Assembly (NCBI RefSeq): GCF_000193735.1
Contig: NZ_AEPF01000046.1
Span: 1 to 35,130 of the forward strand
DNA length: 35,130 nucleotides
Origin: Neisseria sicca 4320
GTDB taxonomy: Bacteria > Pseudomonadota > Gammaproteobacteria > Burkholderiales > Neisseriaceae
Direction of reading: 5' to 3'
A program made the position numbers and the translations under genes. The stretch's first letter is position 1; every line of letters begins with the position of its first letter. The notes under the pieces were generated by a model, which had not been told where the DNA came from, made no database searches, and worked only from the letters and a program-made list of their open reading frames with translations. Below, piece after piece: positions 24,986 through 32,720 of the stretch.

Positions 24986-25885
24986 TTACTTTTTCCGTTT
25001 CGCCCGCGGATGCCCCTCGTCGTAAACCTTTGCCAGATGATCGAAATCCAGCTTGGTGTAAATCTGCGTGGTCGAGAGGTTGCTGTGTCCCAGCAGTTCT
25101 TGCACGGCGCGGATGTCGCGAGACGATTGCAAAAGGTGACTGGCGTAGCTGTGGCGCATCATGTGCGGGGAAATGTGTTGTCCGCTGCCCTGCTGCACCG
25201 CCCATGTCTGAAGGCGTTTTTGGATTTGCCGCTGCCCGAGCCGCGTGCCGTTTTTGCCGGTAAAAAGCGCGGTTTCGCCGTCTGCCGCCACGCGTTCGGA
25301 CAGATAGGCGCGCAAGGCTTCGACGCTTTTGCCCGACAGCGGGACTTGCCGCTCTTTCCTGCCTTTACCGGTCACGCTTACCCAACCTTCGTCCAGCAAC
25401 ACATCGCCCAAATCCAAGCCGTGTATCTCGCTCAGGCGCAGGCCGCTGCCGTACATCAGTTCAAACAAGGCATGGTCGCGCACTGCCAAACCGTCGTCGG
25501 CGGGCGTACTGTCGAGCATATGGTTCAACTCTTCCTGCGGCAGGGCTTTGGGCAGGCGTTCGGGCAGGCGTGGGGCTTTCAGGTTGAAGGTCGGGTCGTT
25601 GTCCATCATGCCTGACTGCACGAGCCAGCCGCAATATTGCCGCCACGCCGATAATTTGCGCGCCAGCGTCCGTTCGCTCAAACCTTGTTGCGACAGCCGT
25701 TTCAACGCCGCCACGAAATCGCGCCGCGTCAAATCCTGCGCCGTTTCAGACGACCCTTCCGTCAAAAACCGCACGAGTTCGGTCAAATCGCGACCGTATG
25801 CAGACAGCGTGTGCGCCGACTTGCCCTGCTGCCCCAACATTTTCAAATAGCCGTCCAAAGACAGTCCGAAATCGCGCGCCAACAT
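24986..25885 (-). CDS. xerC: Tyrosine site-specific recombinase XerC
   Basis: A 299-residue recombinase that acts with XerD at dif to resolve chromosome dimers. The N-terminal SAM-like core-binding domain (about 1-95) contains LKMLGQQGKSAHTLSAYGRD. The catalytic domain carries the R-K-H-R-H-Y residues: YGSGLRLSEIHGLDL, TGKGRKERQVP, HMMRHSYASHLL, LLGHSNLSTTQIYT. The ending HLAKVYDEGHPRAKRKK matches E. coli XerC rather than XerD. ATG 25885 (MLARDFGLSLDGYL) starts two bases after the stop of the thioesterase gene; the longer frame up to 25960 overlaps that gene and is rejected. Confidence 0.95.
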   Translation of the reverse strand: MLARDFGLSLDGYLKMLGQQGKSAHTLSAYGRDLTELVRFLTEGSSETAQDLTRRDFVAALKRLSQQGLSERTLARKLSAWRQYCGWLVQSGMMDNDPTFNLKAPRLPERLPKALPQEELNHMLDSTPADDGLAVRDHALFELMYGSGLRLSEIHGLDLGDVLLDEGWVSVTGKGRKERQVPLSGKSVEALRAYLSERVAADGETALFTGKNGTRLGQRQIQKRLQTWAVQQGSGQHISPHMMRHSYASHLLQSSRDIRAVQELLGHSNLSTTQIYTKLDFDHLAKVYDEGHPRAKRKK

Positions 25886-25887
25886 TT

Positions 25888-26316
25888 TCAGACGACCTCG
25901 AACACGGTTTTCAAAGCTTCCGGCAATCGGCAAACCTTTTGGCGCGCATAATCGAAACATACCATGCCCGTGCGCGCCCGCGCCAGCACCTTGCCGTCCG
26001 CAATACGCATCAGGCGGAACAACAATGCAAACCCGCCTTTGCCGATGTCCTCGACGCCCATTTCCGCCGACAATTCATCGCCGTAAAAGCCTTGCGCCAG
26101 ATATTGCACCGCCGCGTCCGCCATAATCAGCCCCGCGCCACCCGCGTCCGTTTCGCTCCAACCCAAACCCGCCAGCCAGCGCATCCGCACCTCGTGGCAC
26201 AAACGCAAAACGGCATCGTTCGCCAGATGGCCGCCGTAATTCACGTCGCCCACCTGCACGCATAAGGTCGTCTGAAACAACACCGCATCCACATCCGACA
26301 CTGCAAACTTACCCAT
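25888..26316 (-). CDS. Hot-dog fold acyl-CoA thioesterase
   Basis: A 142-residue cytoplasmic protein of the 4-hydroxybenzoyl-CoA thioesterase/YbgC group, which hydrolyse acyl-CoA thioesters. The visible signature is VQVGDVNYGGHLANDAVLRLCHEVR, with the catalytic-type Asp and the GH(L/V)xN helix start; FYGDELSAEMGVEDIGKGGF and RARTGMVCFDYARQKVCRLP follow. Substrate cannot be predicted. Probably first in a thioesterase-xerC-sdaA unit, since xerC begins two bases downstream. Two uptake sequences lie at its ends. Confidence 0.85.
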   Translation of the reverse strand: MGKFAVSDVDAVLFQTTLCVQVGDVNYGGHLANDAVLRLCHEVRMRWLAGLGWSETDAGGAGLIMADAAVQYLAQGFYGDELSAEMGVEDIGKGGFALLFRLMRIADGKVLARARTGMVCFDYARQKVCRLPEALKTVFEVV

Positions 26317-26480
26317 AACACACCTCCCGCCGCCGTTTCAGACGACCCCGAAAACAAACTATTATTATAAACCATGTCAGACAAATACCGACCGCACCGC
26401 TTGCCCGCCGCAGCCGCAAAAAATCTCATTAACATATAAAGCCAGTGTAGCCCCGTGTAGTCTTTTAATAAGAAAAACAT

Positions 26481-26486
26481 TATAAT
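26481..26486 (+). promoter_or_regulatory. Likely -10 element of the fba promoter
   Basis: A perfect TATAAT lies 41 bases before the fba ATG. The -35 region (around TAGTCT) is poor, so an activator or an upstream A-rich tract may assist. A strong Shine-Dalgarno, AAGGAG, follows at 26516. Confidence 0.5.
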
Positions 26487-26527
26487 TTCCCACATCACCA
26501 TCCCGCTACTTCACCAAGGAGATTTAA

Positions 26528-27592
26528 ATGGCACTCGTATCCATGCGCCAACTGCTCGACCATGCCGCCGAAAACAGCTACGGCCTGCCCGCATTCAACG
26601 TCAACAACCTCGAACAAATGCGCGCCATCATGGAAGCCGCAGACCAAGTCAACGCTCCCGTTATCGTTCAAGCATCCGCCGGCGCGCGCAAATATGCAGG
26701 CGCGCCGTTTTTACGCCACCTGATTCTGGCGGCAGTCGAAGAATTCCCGCACATCCCCGTCGTCATGCACCAAGACCACGGCGCATCGCCCGACGTGTGC
26801 CAACGCTCCATCCAACTGGGCTTCTCCTCCGTCATGATGGACGGCTCGCTGATGGAAGACGGCAAAACCCCGTCCACCTACGAATACAACGTCGACGTCA
26901 CCCGTACCGTCGTTAACTTCTCCCACGCCTGCGGCGTATCCGTCGAAGGCGAAATCGGCGTATTGGGCAACCTCGAAACCGGCGAAGCAGGCGAAGAAGA
27001 CGGCGTAGGCGCAGTCGGCAAACTCTCCCACGACCAAATGCTCACCAGCGTCGAAGATGCCGTGCGCTTTGTTAAAGACACCGGCGTGGACGCGCTCGCC
27101 ATCGCCGTCGGCACCAGCCACGGTGCATACAAATTCACCCGTCCGCCCACCGGCGACGTATTGCGCATCGACCGCATCAAAGAAATCCACCAAGCCCTGC
27201 CCAACACCCACATCGTCATGCACGGCTCCAGCTCTGTTCCCCAAGAATGGCTGAAAGTCATCAACGAATACGGCGGCAAAATCGGCGAAACCTACGGCGT
27301 ACCCGTAGAAGAAATCGTCGAAGGCATCAAACACGGCGTGCGCAAAGTCAACATCGACACCGACCTGCGCCTCGCTTCTACCGGCGCCATCCGCCGCTTC
27401 ATGGCAGAAAATCCGTCCGAATTCGACCCGCGCAAATACCTGAGCAAAACCGTCGAAGCCATGAAACAAATCTGTCTCGACCGCTACCTCGCATTCGGCT
27501 GCGAAGGTCAGGCAGGCAAAATCAAACCCGTTTCACTTGAGAAAATGGCAACCCGCTACGCCAAAGGCGAGCTGAACCAAATCATCAAATAA
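26528..27592 (+). CDS. fba: Fructose-bisphosphate aldolase, class II
   Basis: A 354-residue zinc-dependent aldolase that interconverts fructose 1,6-bisphosphate with dihydroxyacetone phosphate and glyceraldehyde 3-phosphate. The class IIB pattern is clear: HQDHG at residues 81-85 (catalytic Asp83, zinc His84), VEGEIGVLGNLETGEAGEED, AVGTSHGAYKF, VMHGSSSVP, and VNIDTDLRLASTGAIRRF. The length and the insertion-containing sequence resemble the Calvin-cycle-type subgroup. In meningococcus the homologue is also found on the cell surface. In neisseriae, which lack phosphofructokinase, it works mainly in gluconeogenesis and the pentose-linked pathways. It forms a single-gene unit with its own terminator. 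Confidence 0.97.
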   Translation: MALVSMRQLLDHAAENSYGLPAFNVNNLEQMRAIMEAADQVNAPVIVQASAGARKYAGAPFLRHLILAAVEEFPHIPVVMHQDHGASPDVCQRSIQLGFSSVMMDGSLMEDGKTPSTYEYNVDVTRTVVNFSHACGVSVEGEIGVLGNLETGEAGEEDGVGAVGKLSHDQMLTSVEDAVRFVKDTGVDALAIAVGTSHGAYKFTRPPTGDVLRIDRIKEIHQALPNTHIVMHGSSSVPQEWLKVINEYGGKIGETYGVPVEEIVEGIKHGVRKVNIDTDLRLASTGAIRRFMAENPSEFDPRKYLSKTVEAMKQICLDRYLAFGCEGQAGKIKPVSLEKMATRYAKGELNQIIK

Positions 27593-27605
27593 ACAACGGG
27601 CAACC

Positions 27606-27640
27606 AAACGGGCGGCAATCCAAGCTGCCCGTTTTGTTTT
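27606..27640 (+). terminator. fba terminator
   Basis: AAACGGGCGGC pairs with GCTGCCCGTTT with one mismatch, followed by TGTTTT. It is 13 bases after the fba stop, with no uptake sequence. Confidence 0.85.
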
Positions 27641-27692
27641 GAAGGTATGGGTTAAGTTCAACTCCGTACAACGTTGCCCTGCCGTCCTGATT

Positions 27693-27848
27693 TATAGTGG
27701 ATTAACAAAAATCAGGACAAGGCGACGAAGCCATAGACAGTACAGATAGTACGGAACCGATTCACTTGGTGCTTCAGCACCTTAGAGAATCGTTCTCTTT
27801 GAGCTAAGGCGAGGCAACGCCGTACTGGTTTAAAGTTAATCTACTATA
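27693..27848. repeat. Full-length Correia element after fba
   Basis: 156 bases from TATAGTGGATTAACAAAAAT to GTTAATCTACTATA, with the long-form insert (CACTTGGTGCTTCAGCACC). On its left, 27663-27692 (GTACAACGTTGCC.. GTCCTGATTTA) looks like a decayed half of another Correia element. Confidence 0.92.
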
Positions 27849-27916
27849 AAAGGTCGTCTGAAAACGGCTTCAGGTTGAACACAACCTGCGGCGTTTGTTT
27901 TCAGACGACCTTTTTT
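27847..27916 (+). terminator. Nested hairpin with uptake-sequence arms
   Basis: AAAAGGTCGTCTGAAAACG pairs with CGTTTGTTTTCAGACGACC TTTT-type sequence at the far end, allowing a small bulge. Inside the loop CAGGTTG (27871-27877) pairs with CAACCTG (27882-27888). It overlaps the end of the Correia element by two bases. It is far from any gene end, so a terminator role is uncertain. Confidence 0.6.
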
Positions 27917-28019
27917 GCCGAAGAAGCAAACTTTTCCTATTCCCTGACTAGCGTGGGATTCGATGAAGGGTTGCGATTATTTGTCTATTTTTCGTCAAGT
28001 CCTAAAGGTTGAACCGCCA

Positions 28020-28130
28020 AAGCCGTCATTCCCGCGCGGGCGGGAATCTGGAAATGTAAAGTTGCAGCCGCCCTGAAATATTTTCGAAATGCCGAGATTT
28101 AGATTCCTGCCTTCGCGGAGCTGGCAACAG
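28020..28130. repeat. dRS3 repeat with decayed mosaic element
   Basis: A good dRS3 copy at 28028-28047 (ATTCCCGCGCGGGCGGGAAT) is followed by a spacer related to the one at 19040-19094 (GGAAAT..GTTGC...CTTGAAAT-like, AAATGCCGAG) and by a degenerate facing repeat near 28103. No gene is present between 27593 and 28260. Confidence 0.65.
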
Positions 28131-28260
28131 GCAAAATAGCCCGTTTTTGTTTTAACTAATGTTTGTTCCCTTCGCCGCAATACTCGTTCTGAACGACGGT
28201 TTGAACTTGAAAAACAAAACCCTGCGCATGAAAGGCAGGGTTCGGGGTTTATCGGCAAAT

Positions 28261-28989
28261 CTACACCTTGCTTTTGAGGATTTTGCGGATGGCGGAAAGT
28301 TGGCGGCGGCTGACAGGCAGGGGCTTGGGGATATCCAATATCTGCGCGCCCCAGGCGGAATCGCTGTCGTCATCGTCTTCAAGCCGTATCAGGTAGTCTA
28401 AGGTATGGCGGAAGGCGAGGGCGTTGCGGTGGAGGCGGATGATTTTTTCGCCTAACAATTCTTCCCAATAGACCAGGGTTTTGGGCAGTTCGTAGCTTTG
28501 TCTGTCGCCGGTAACCAGAAAGACGGTTTTGTGTTCCGCCATCAGATAACGCGCCTGCTGCCACGGGATTTCGATCATGCGGTCGCGGCTGAAGACCTGG
28601 AAATGGGTAAAGTCGTCGGCTTTTTCGCGGTATTTTTCGCTGACCCGGTCCAATGCCGCCTGTAGGCGGGTTGAGCGGATGGGTTTGAGCAGATAGTCGG
28701 CTGCCGCCAGTTCGAAGGCGCGCAAGGCGTGTTCTTCGTAGGCGGTGGTGAAGATGATTTCAGGTTGGCGTTTGGCGACGCGTTTGATGCGTTCGACCAG
28801 CTCGAGTCCGGTAATTTCGGGCAGCCCGATGTCGGCAAATACGATATCGACTTCGTGCATACTCAACCAGTCCAAAGCGGGTTGTGCGTGGTGGAATACG
28901 TTGAGAATCACGACGTTGCACTCTTCCAGCAAGATACGCAGGCGTTCTGCGGCGAGCACTTCGTCTTCAACAATAATGACACTTAACAT
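28261..28989 (-). CDS. LytTR-family response regulator (AlgR/LytR type), orphan
   Basis: A 242-residue two-component response regulator. The receiver domain (1-120) shows the acidic pocket VED (Glu8, Asp9), the phospho-acceptor Asp53 in VFADIGLPEITG, Thr in FTTAYEEHAL and Lys in YLLKPIR. The C-terminal LytTR DNA-binding domain (about 135-240) contains FQVFSRDRMIEIPWQQARYL, IIRLHRNALA and LPVSRRQLSAIRKILKSKV. No histidine kinase gene is adjacent: gluQ lies upstream and repeats lie downstream. The kinase must be elsewhere, or regulation is kinase-independent. LytTR regulators elsewhere control exopolysaccharide, pili or autolysis; the target here is unknown. Confidence 0.9.
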   Translation of the reverse strand: MLSVIIVEDEVLAAERLRILLEECNVVILNVFHHAQPALDWLSMHEVDIVFADIGLPEITGLELVERIKRVAKRQPEIIFTTAYEEHALRAFELAAADYLLKPIRSTRLQAALDRVSEKYREKADDFTHFQVFSRDRMIEIPWQQARYLMAEHKTVFLVTGDRQSYELPKTLVYWEELLGEKIIRLHRNALAFRHTLDYLIRLEDDDDSDSAWGAQILDIPKPLPVSRRQLSAIRKILKSKV

Positions 28990-29081
28990 AATGATTTACT
29001 TTTGTTATTTTTAAGTTTTTGACAGTCGGGTGAAAAGTCGGCACGGATAGCCGTCTTCCCGTTATGCATTTGGTTACGGCG

Positions 29082-29087
29082 ATTATA
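29082..29087 (-). promoter_or_regulatory. Possible -10 element for the response regulator gene
   Basis: TATAAT on the minus strand, 93 bases upstream of the response regulator ATG, within an AT-rich 186-base gap. No good -35 hexamer is seen at the usual distance. Confidence 0.3.
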
Positions 29088-29175
29088 GTAAATATGAAGT
29101 ATTAATGTGCGGGTTATGTAAAAAAATAATTACATTCGAATAATATCTCAAGTAATTTGTTGCAATCTCGCCAAT

Positions 29176-30081
29176 CTACTCCGTAACTATATCATGTATC
29201 GGTATTTTATGCGGCTGCCAGTGTTCTATCGCCCAAGATAAAAGTGCCTGCGGGCGGGAAACTTCGGGTGCGGGCGGAAGGTTGAGGTATTGCAGGACTT
29301 GGCGGAGTAATTGTTCTTTATGGTTTTCGTCCAAGGCGGGGGCAAGCGTCTGCTTCGACCATTTCTGCCCGTGTTTGTTGACCAAAAGCGGGAGGTGGGC
29401 GTAATGCGGGGTAGCGAAGCCGAGGCAGCGTTGCAGGTAGATTTGGCGCGGGGTGGAAACGAGCAGGTCTAGCCCGCGTACGATGTGTGTGATGCCTTGG
29501 TCGGCATCGTCGGCGACGACGGCAAGCTGGTACGCCCAAAATCCGTCGGCGCGCAAGAGGACGAAGTCGCCGATGTCGCGGGCGAGGTTTTGGGCGTAAT
29601 GTCCGACGATACCGTCGTCAAATCCGATGGTTTCGTCGTTGACGCGGATGCGCCATGCGGGCGGTTTGTCGGTGTGGGGGCGGTCTTCGGAGCGGCGGCA
29701 GCGTCCGTTGTAAACGAATCCGTCGGCACCTTGGGCGGCCGCCGCCTGCCAGTCTTTGCGGCTGCAATAACAGGGATAGAGCAGGCCTTTTTCTTTCAGA
29801 CGACCCAAGGCGTCCCTGTACAGCGAATGGCGGCGGCTCTGCCAAACGACTTCGCCGTCCCATTCGAAACCGAAGGCTTCGAGCGTGTGCAGGATATGCG
29901 CGGCGGCACCGGGCATTTCGCGCGGCGGGTCGAGGTCTTCCATACGGACCAGCCATTTGCCCCGGTTTGCGCGTGCATCGGCGTAGGATGCAAGCGCGGT
30001 CAGCAGCGAGCCGATGTGGAGCAGGCCGGTGGGGCTGGGGGCGAAGCGTCCGATATAGTCGGTTGGTAGGGTTGCCGTCAT
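29176..30081 (-). CDS. gluQ: Glutamyl-Q tRNA(Asp) synthetase
   Basis: A 301-residue paralogue of the glutamyl-tRNA synthetase catalytic domain that attaches glutamate to queuosine at position 34 of tRNA-Asp. The class I motif HIGS is at residues 22-25 (APSPTGLLHIGSLLTALASY) and the second motif is KWSKQT. The zinc-binding region YPCYCSRKDW...YNGRCR is intact. It lacks an anticodon-binding domain, as expected for this family, and the length matches (E. coli 308). It is divergent from tsaB across a 191-base gap. Confidence 0.94.
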   Translation of the reverse strand: MTATLPTDYIGRFAPSPTGLLHIGSLLTALASYADARANRGKWLVRMEDLDPPREMPGAAAHILHTLEAFGFEWDGEVVWQSRRHSLYRDALGRLKEKGLLYPCYCSRKDWQAAAAQGADGFVYNGRCRRSEDRPHTDKPPAWRIRVNDETIGFDDGIVGHYAQNLARDIGDFVLLRADGFWAYQLAVVADDADQGITHIVRGLDLLVSTPRQIYLQRCLGFATPHYAHLPLLVNKHGQKWSKQTLAPALDENHKEQLLRQVLQYLNLPPAPEVSRPQALLSWAIEHWQPHKIPIHDIVTE

Positions 30082-30163
30082 GGTTTTGGGATTGGAGCGG
30101 GTTGTTGGAAATCGGTTTGGGCGGGACTTGCCGTGTCCGTTTTAACTGCGTTGCGGCAGGGCG

Positions 30164-30195
30164 TTCAGACGACCTTTGGGGATAGGTCGTCTGAA
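30164..30195. repeat. Uptake-sequence hairpin in a divergent promoter region
   Basis: TTCAGACGACCT (30164-30175) and AGGTCGTCTGAA (30184-30195) are exact inverted copies with an eight-base loop. The surrounding genes, gluQ and tsaB, are divergent, so this pair does not sit at the 3' end of either. Confidence 0.85.
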
Positions 30196-30272
30196 AACGG
30201 GCAAACTATACCAAGCAACTGCTTCTGCGGGCAATGTTATAATGCCGTTTCAACACATTACGGACAGATTCC

Positions 30273-30950
30273 ATGCTCATCGATACTTCACGTCCCATTC
30301 TTGCCGTCGATACCGGTACCTCTTTTCTCTCACTCGCTTTGCGTGCGGACGGCGAGGTGCGCCTGTATCATGAAAATGTCGGTACGCGCCAGTCAGAACT
30401 CATCCTGCCGCAAATTCGCGTGTTGTTCGAACAGGCGGGTATAGGCGCGTCGGATTTGGGCGGCATCGTTTATGCGCAAGGACCGGGCGCGTTCACCGGA
30501 TTGCGTATCGGGGCGGGTGTCGTGCAGGGTTTGGCAACTCCTTTCGATACGCCCGTTATCGGCGTGCCGAGTCTGGACGCGGCGGCTTATCTGGTTCCCG
30601 ACTGCCCTTGCGTATTGGCGGCGACCGATGCGCGTATGGGCGAAGTGTTTTATGCGTGGTTTGACACGCAATCCCATACGCGTTTGGGCGATTATCATGT
30701 CGGCAAGGCTTCGGAAATCGTTTTGCCGCGAGGACAAACCTTTGGAGCGGGTGTGGGCAACGCCTTTGCCTTGGCTGACAAGCCGCCTTTCGATGGCATA
30801 CCGTCCATGCCGACTGCCGCCGATTTTCTCGAGCTGGCACTGAGCGGGCGTTATCCTGCGGCAGACGCCGCACATGCCGAATTGTTATACGTCCGCGACA
30901 AGATCGCCCTGACGGCGAAAGAGCAGGCGGAAAGGAAGGCGAAACCATGA
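30273..30950 (+). CDS. tsaB: tRNA threonylcarbamoyladenosine biosynthesis protein TsaB
   Basis: A 225-residue partner of TsaD in making the t6A37 modification of ANN-decoding tRNAs. It is an ASKHA-fold protein: ILAVDTGTSFLSLALRADGE at the N-terminus and the signature VYAQGPGAFTGLRIGAGVVQ at about residues 67-86, followed by GLATPFDTPVIGVPSLDAAA. Family length is about 220-230. It overlaps rimI by four bases (ATGA), an arrangement common in proteobacteria, so tsaB-rimI-UDG-like are one operon. Confidence 0.95.
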   Translation: MLIDTSRPILAVDTGTSFLSLALRADGEVRLYHENVGTRQSELILPQIRVLFEQAGIGASDLGGIVYAQGPGAFTGLRIGAGVVQGLATPFDTPVIGVPSLDAAAYLVPDCPCVLAATDARMGEVFYAWFDTQSHTRLGDYHVGKASEIVLPRGQTFGAGVGNAFALADKPPFDGIPSMPTAADFLELALSGRYPAADAAHAELLYVRDKIALTAKEQAERKAKP

Positions 30951-31390
30951 ACATCCGTCGGGCAAGCTCTGATGACTGTGCCGCCCTGACCGCAATCGAT
31001 GCGGCGGGCAATCCCTCGCCTTGGTCGGAGCGGCAGTTTCTCGAAGCGGTAGAAAATCCTGCCGATACCGTTTGCGTCTGCGAACGCGGAGGCGAAATCT
31101 GCGGTTTTGCCGTCTGGCGCGAAATTTGCGGCGAGTCCGAGTTGCACCTGATTGCCGCCGTCCCGGAGTGCCGCCGACAAGGCATCGCCTCAAAACTTTT
31201 GGCATATTGGTTTCAGACGACCTCAAGCCAAGGCGTATCTCGCCTGTTGTTGGAAGTCCGCGCAGGCAATGCCGCCGCCATCGGCCTCTACCGCAAATAC
31301 GGTTTTATCGAAACAGGCCGGCGGAAAAATTATTACCCCCTGCCCGAGGGCGGATATGAAGACGCAATTTTGATGGAAAAACCATGTTAA
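30947..31390 (+). CDS. rimI: Ribosomal protein bS18 N-alpha-acetyltransferase RimI
   Basis: A 147-residue GNAT-family acetyltransferase that acetylates the N-terminus of ribosomal protein S18. The acetyl-CoA loop is RRQGIAS (residues 76-82), preceded by LHLIAAVPEC. The C-terminal GNAT signature LEVRAGNAAAIGLYRKYGF and RRKNYYP are canonical. An uptake sequence inside the gene (near 31213) encodes WFQTTS between motif A and the next strand. It overlaps tsaB by four bases and the next gene by seven. Confidence 0.94.
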   Translation: MNIRRASSDDCAALTAIDAAGNPSPWSERQFLEAVENPADTVCVCERGGEICGFAVWREICGESELHLIAAVPECRRQGIASKLLAYWFQTTSSQGVSRLLLEVRAGNAAAIGLYRKYGFIETGRRKNYYPLPEGGYEDAILMEKPC

Positions 31391-32223
31391 GCAGCCGTTA
31401 CCTCCATTTGCACGAAGCCTTGGGACTGGGGCCGATGTGGCTCAAGCGCGGGGCAAAAACCGTTCCCGCTGCTTTTGCCGCTCCCAAAGCCGGTATGCCC
31501 AAACCCGAGGCAGCGTCGGTTCAGACGACCATCCCCCGTCAGGAACGCACCCTGTCGGCAGGGGCGCATCAGGCGCGTCTGTCGGCAATGGCGGCCGTAC
31601 ACGGCGGAAACCAACAGGACGTACCCAAGCGCGAAATGCCATCTCCGCAAACCGCGGCTGTCGAAGCGGCCCGTCAGCCCGACACGAAACCCAAGCAGGA
31701 AACGCCTGCGGAAAAACAAGCCCGCAGCATCCAAAACACGGCAAATTTGCCTGCCGCCCCGCACCTTTCAGACGACCTCCCGCGCCTGTCCGCCACAGTC
31801 AAAACCGCGCGCCTGATGGTGGTCAGCATCTGCCCGTCGACCGAAGATACGCTGCATGGCGAATTGTTCCACGGCGAAACCGGCGTCCTGCTGGACAATA
31901 TGCTCGCCGCCATCCGCCTCAGCCCGCAGCAGGTGCACAAAACCAGTTGGGTGAAAGCCGCCCCTGTGTTCAGCCCGCATCCCTCGGAAGCGCAAATCCA
32001 TGCCGAATTGCCTGCACTGAAGCATGAATTGGAATCGTCCCAAGCCCGTGCGGTATTGTTTTTAGGTCAGATTTTCGAACAGAAAGAAATGATGGCGGTC
32101 ATGGACGAATTGTGTGGCGGCATACCGTATTTCACCATCCCGCACCCCGCCCGCCTGCTGCGCCAACCGCGCCTGAAGGCATATGCCTGGCAGGTGTTGA
32201 AGAAAGCGGCGGCTGTGTTGTAG
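31384..32223 (+). CDS. Uracil-DNA glycosylase-like protein, divergent family 4/5 relative
   Basis: 279 residues. The N-terminal part (LHLHEALGLGPMWLKRGAK) and its place after rimI match beta-proteobacterial UDG family 4-like genes. A long Ala/Pro/Gln-rich linker follows (about 35-140). The C-terminal domain (about 145-279) keeps the fold landmarks HGETGVLLDNMLAAIRLSP, ARAVLFLGQIFEQ and the final HPARLLRQPRLKAYAWQVL. The family motif GEAPG is replaced by SICPSTEDT, and the cysteines of the iron-sulfur cluster are missing (only two Cys in the protein). It may have lost glycosylase activity or changed function. Two uptake sequences lie within the linker-coding region. Confidence 0.7.
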   Translation: MLSSRYLHLHEALGLGPMWLKRGAKTVPAAFAAPKAGMPKPEAASVQTTIPRQERTLSAGAHQARLSAMAAVHGGNQQDVPKREMPSPQTAAVEAARQPDTKPKQETPAEKQARSIQNTANLPAAPHLSDDLPRLSATVKTARLMVVSICPSTEDTLHGELFHGETGVLLDNMLAAIRLSPQQVHKTSWVKAAPVFSPHPSEAQIHAELPALKHELESSQARAVLFLGQIFEQKEMMAVMDELCGGIPYFTIPHPARLLRQPRLKAYAWQVLKKAAAVL

Positions 32224-32236
32224 GGTTGATTGGAAC

Positions 32237-32284
32237 AAAGGTCGTCTGAAACTTGGGAATAGGGTTTCAGACGACCTTTTTGCA
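32237..32284 (+). terminator. Uptake-sequence hairpin terminator of the tsaB operon
   Basis: AAAGGTCGTCTGAAAC pairs with GTTTCAGACGACCTTT, followed by TTGC. It is 14 bases after the stop of the UDG-like gene. Confidence 0.85.
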
Positions 32285-32339
32285 TTTTTTCAGCGGAGGT
32301 GTTTTGAGGACGACACACGCGCTGAGATGATGGTAAAGG

Positions 32340-32700
32340 TTACATTCCGTCATTCCCGCGCAGGCGGGAATCCACTGGAAGCCCTATGCAACGGGTGTTT
32401 GCAAAACAGCCAGCCGTAGCGTGGGCTTTGCCTACGGACAGGGTTTGATGACGCGCAGGTGTAAAGATAACCGCGTTATTTGCATCACAAAGGTCGTCTG
32501 AAAACCTTGTCTTTACGGGCGGTAGTGAAACATAGAGCCTGCTCTAAAGGGTGTTTTTCGCTATCTTCATCCGCGGGCAAAGCCCACGCTACCAGTTGAA
32601 CACTGTTGGAAATATCGCTCTTTTCGATCGTGTTTCCCTTGATGTGGCGCAGGCTTCGCCCACGAACTGAGTTTACTGGCGCACAAGGTCGTCTGAAAAC
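32340..32700. repeat. Intergenic repeats: dRS3, GTGGGCTTTGCC family and single uptake sequences
   Basis: No gene is visible between 32224 and 32720. A dRS3 copy lies at 32352-32371 (ATTCCCGCGCAGGCGGGAAT). Copies of the repeat seen near porB follow: GTAGCGTGGGCTTTGCCTAC near 32415, GGGCAAAGCCCACGCTAC near 32575 and GGCGCAGGCTTCGCCCACG near 32646. Unpaired uptake sequences are near 32490 and 32686; the last one is just after the argJ stop on the minus strand. Confidence 0.7.
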
Positions 32701-32720
32701 CCAAAACTTACAATCTGTCC

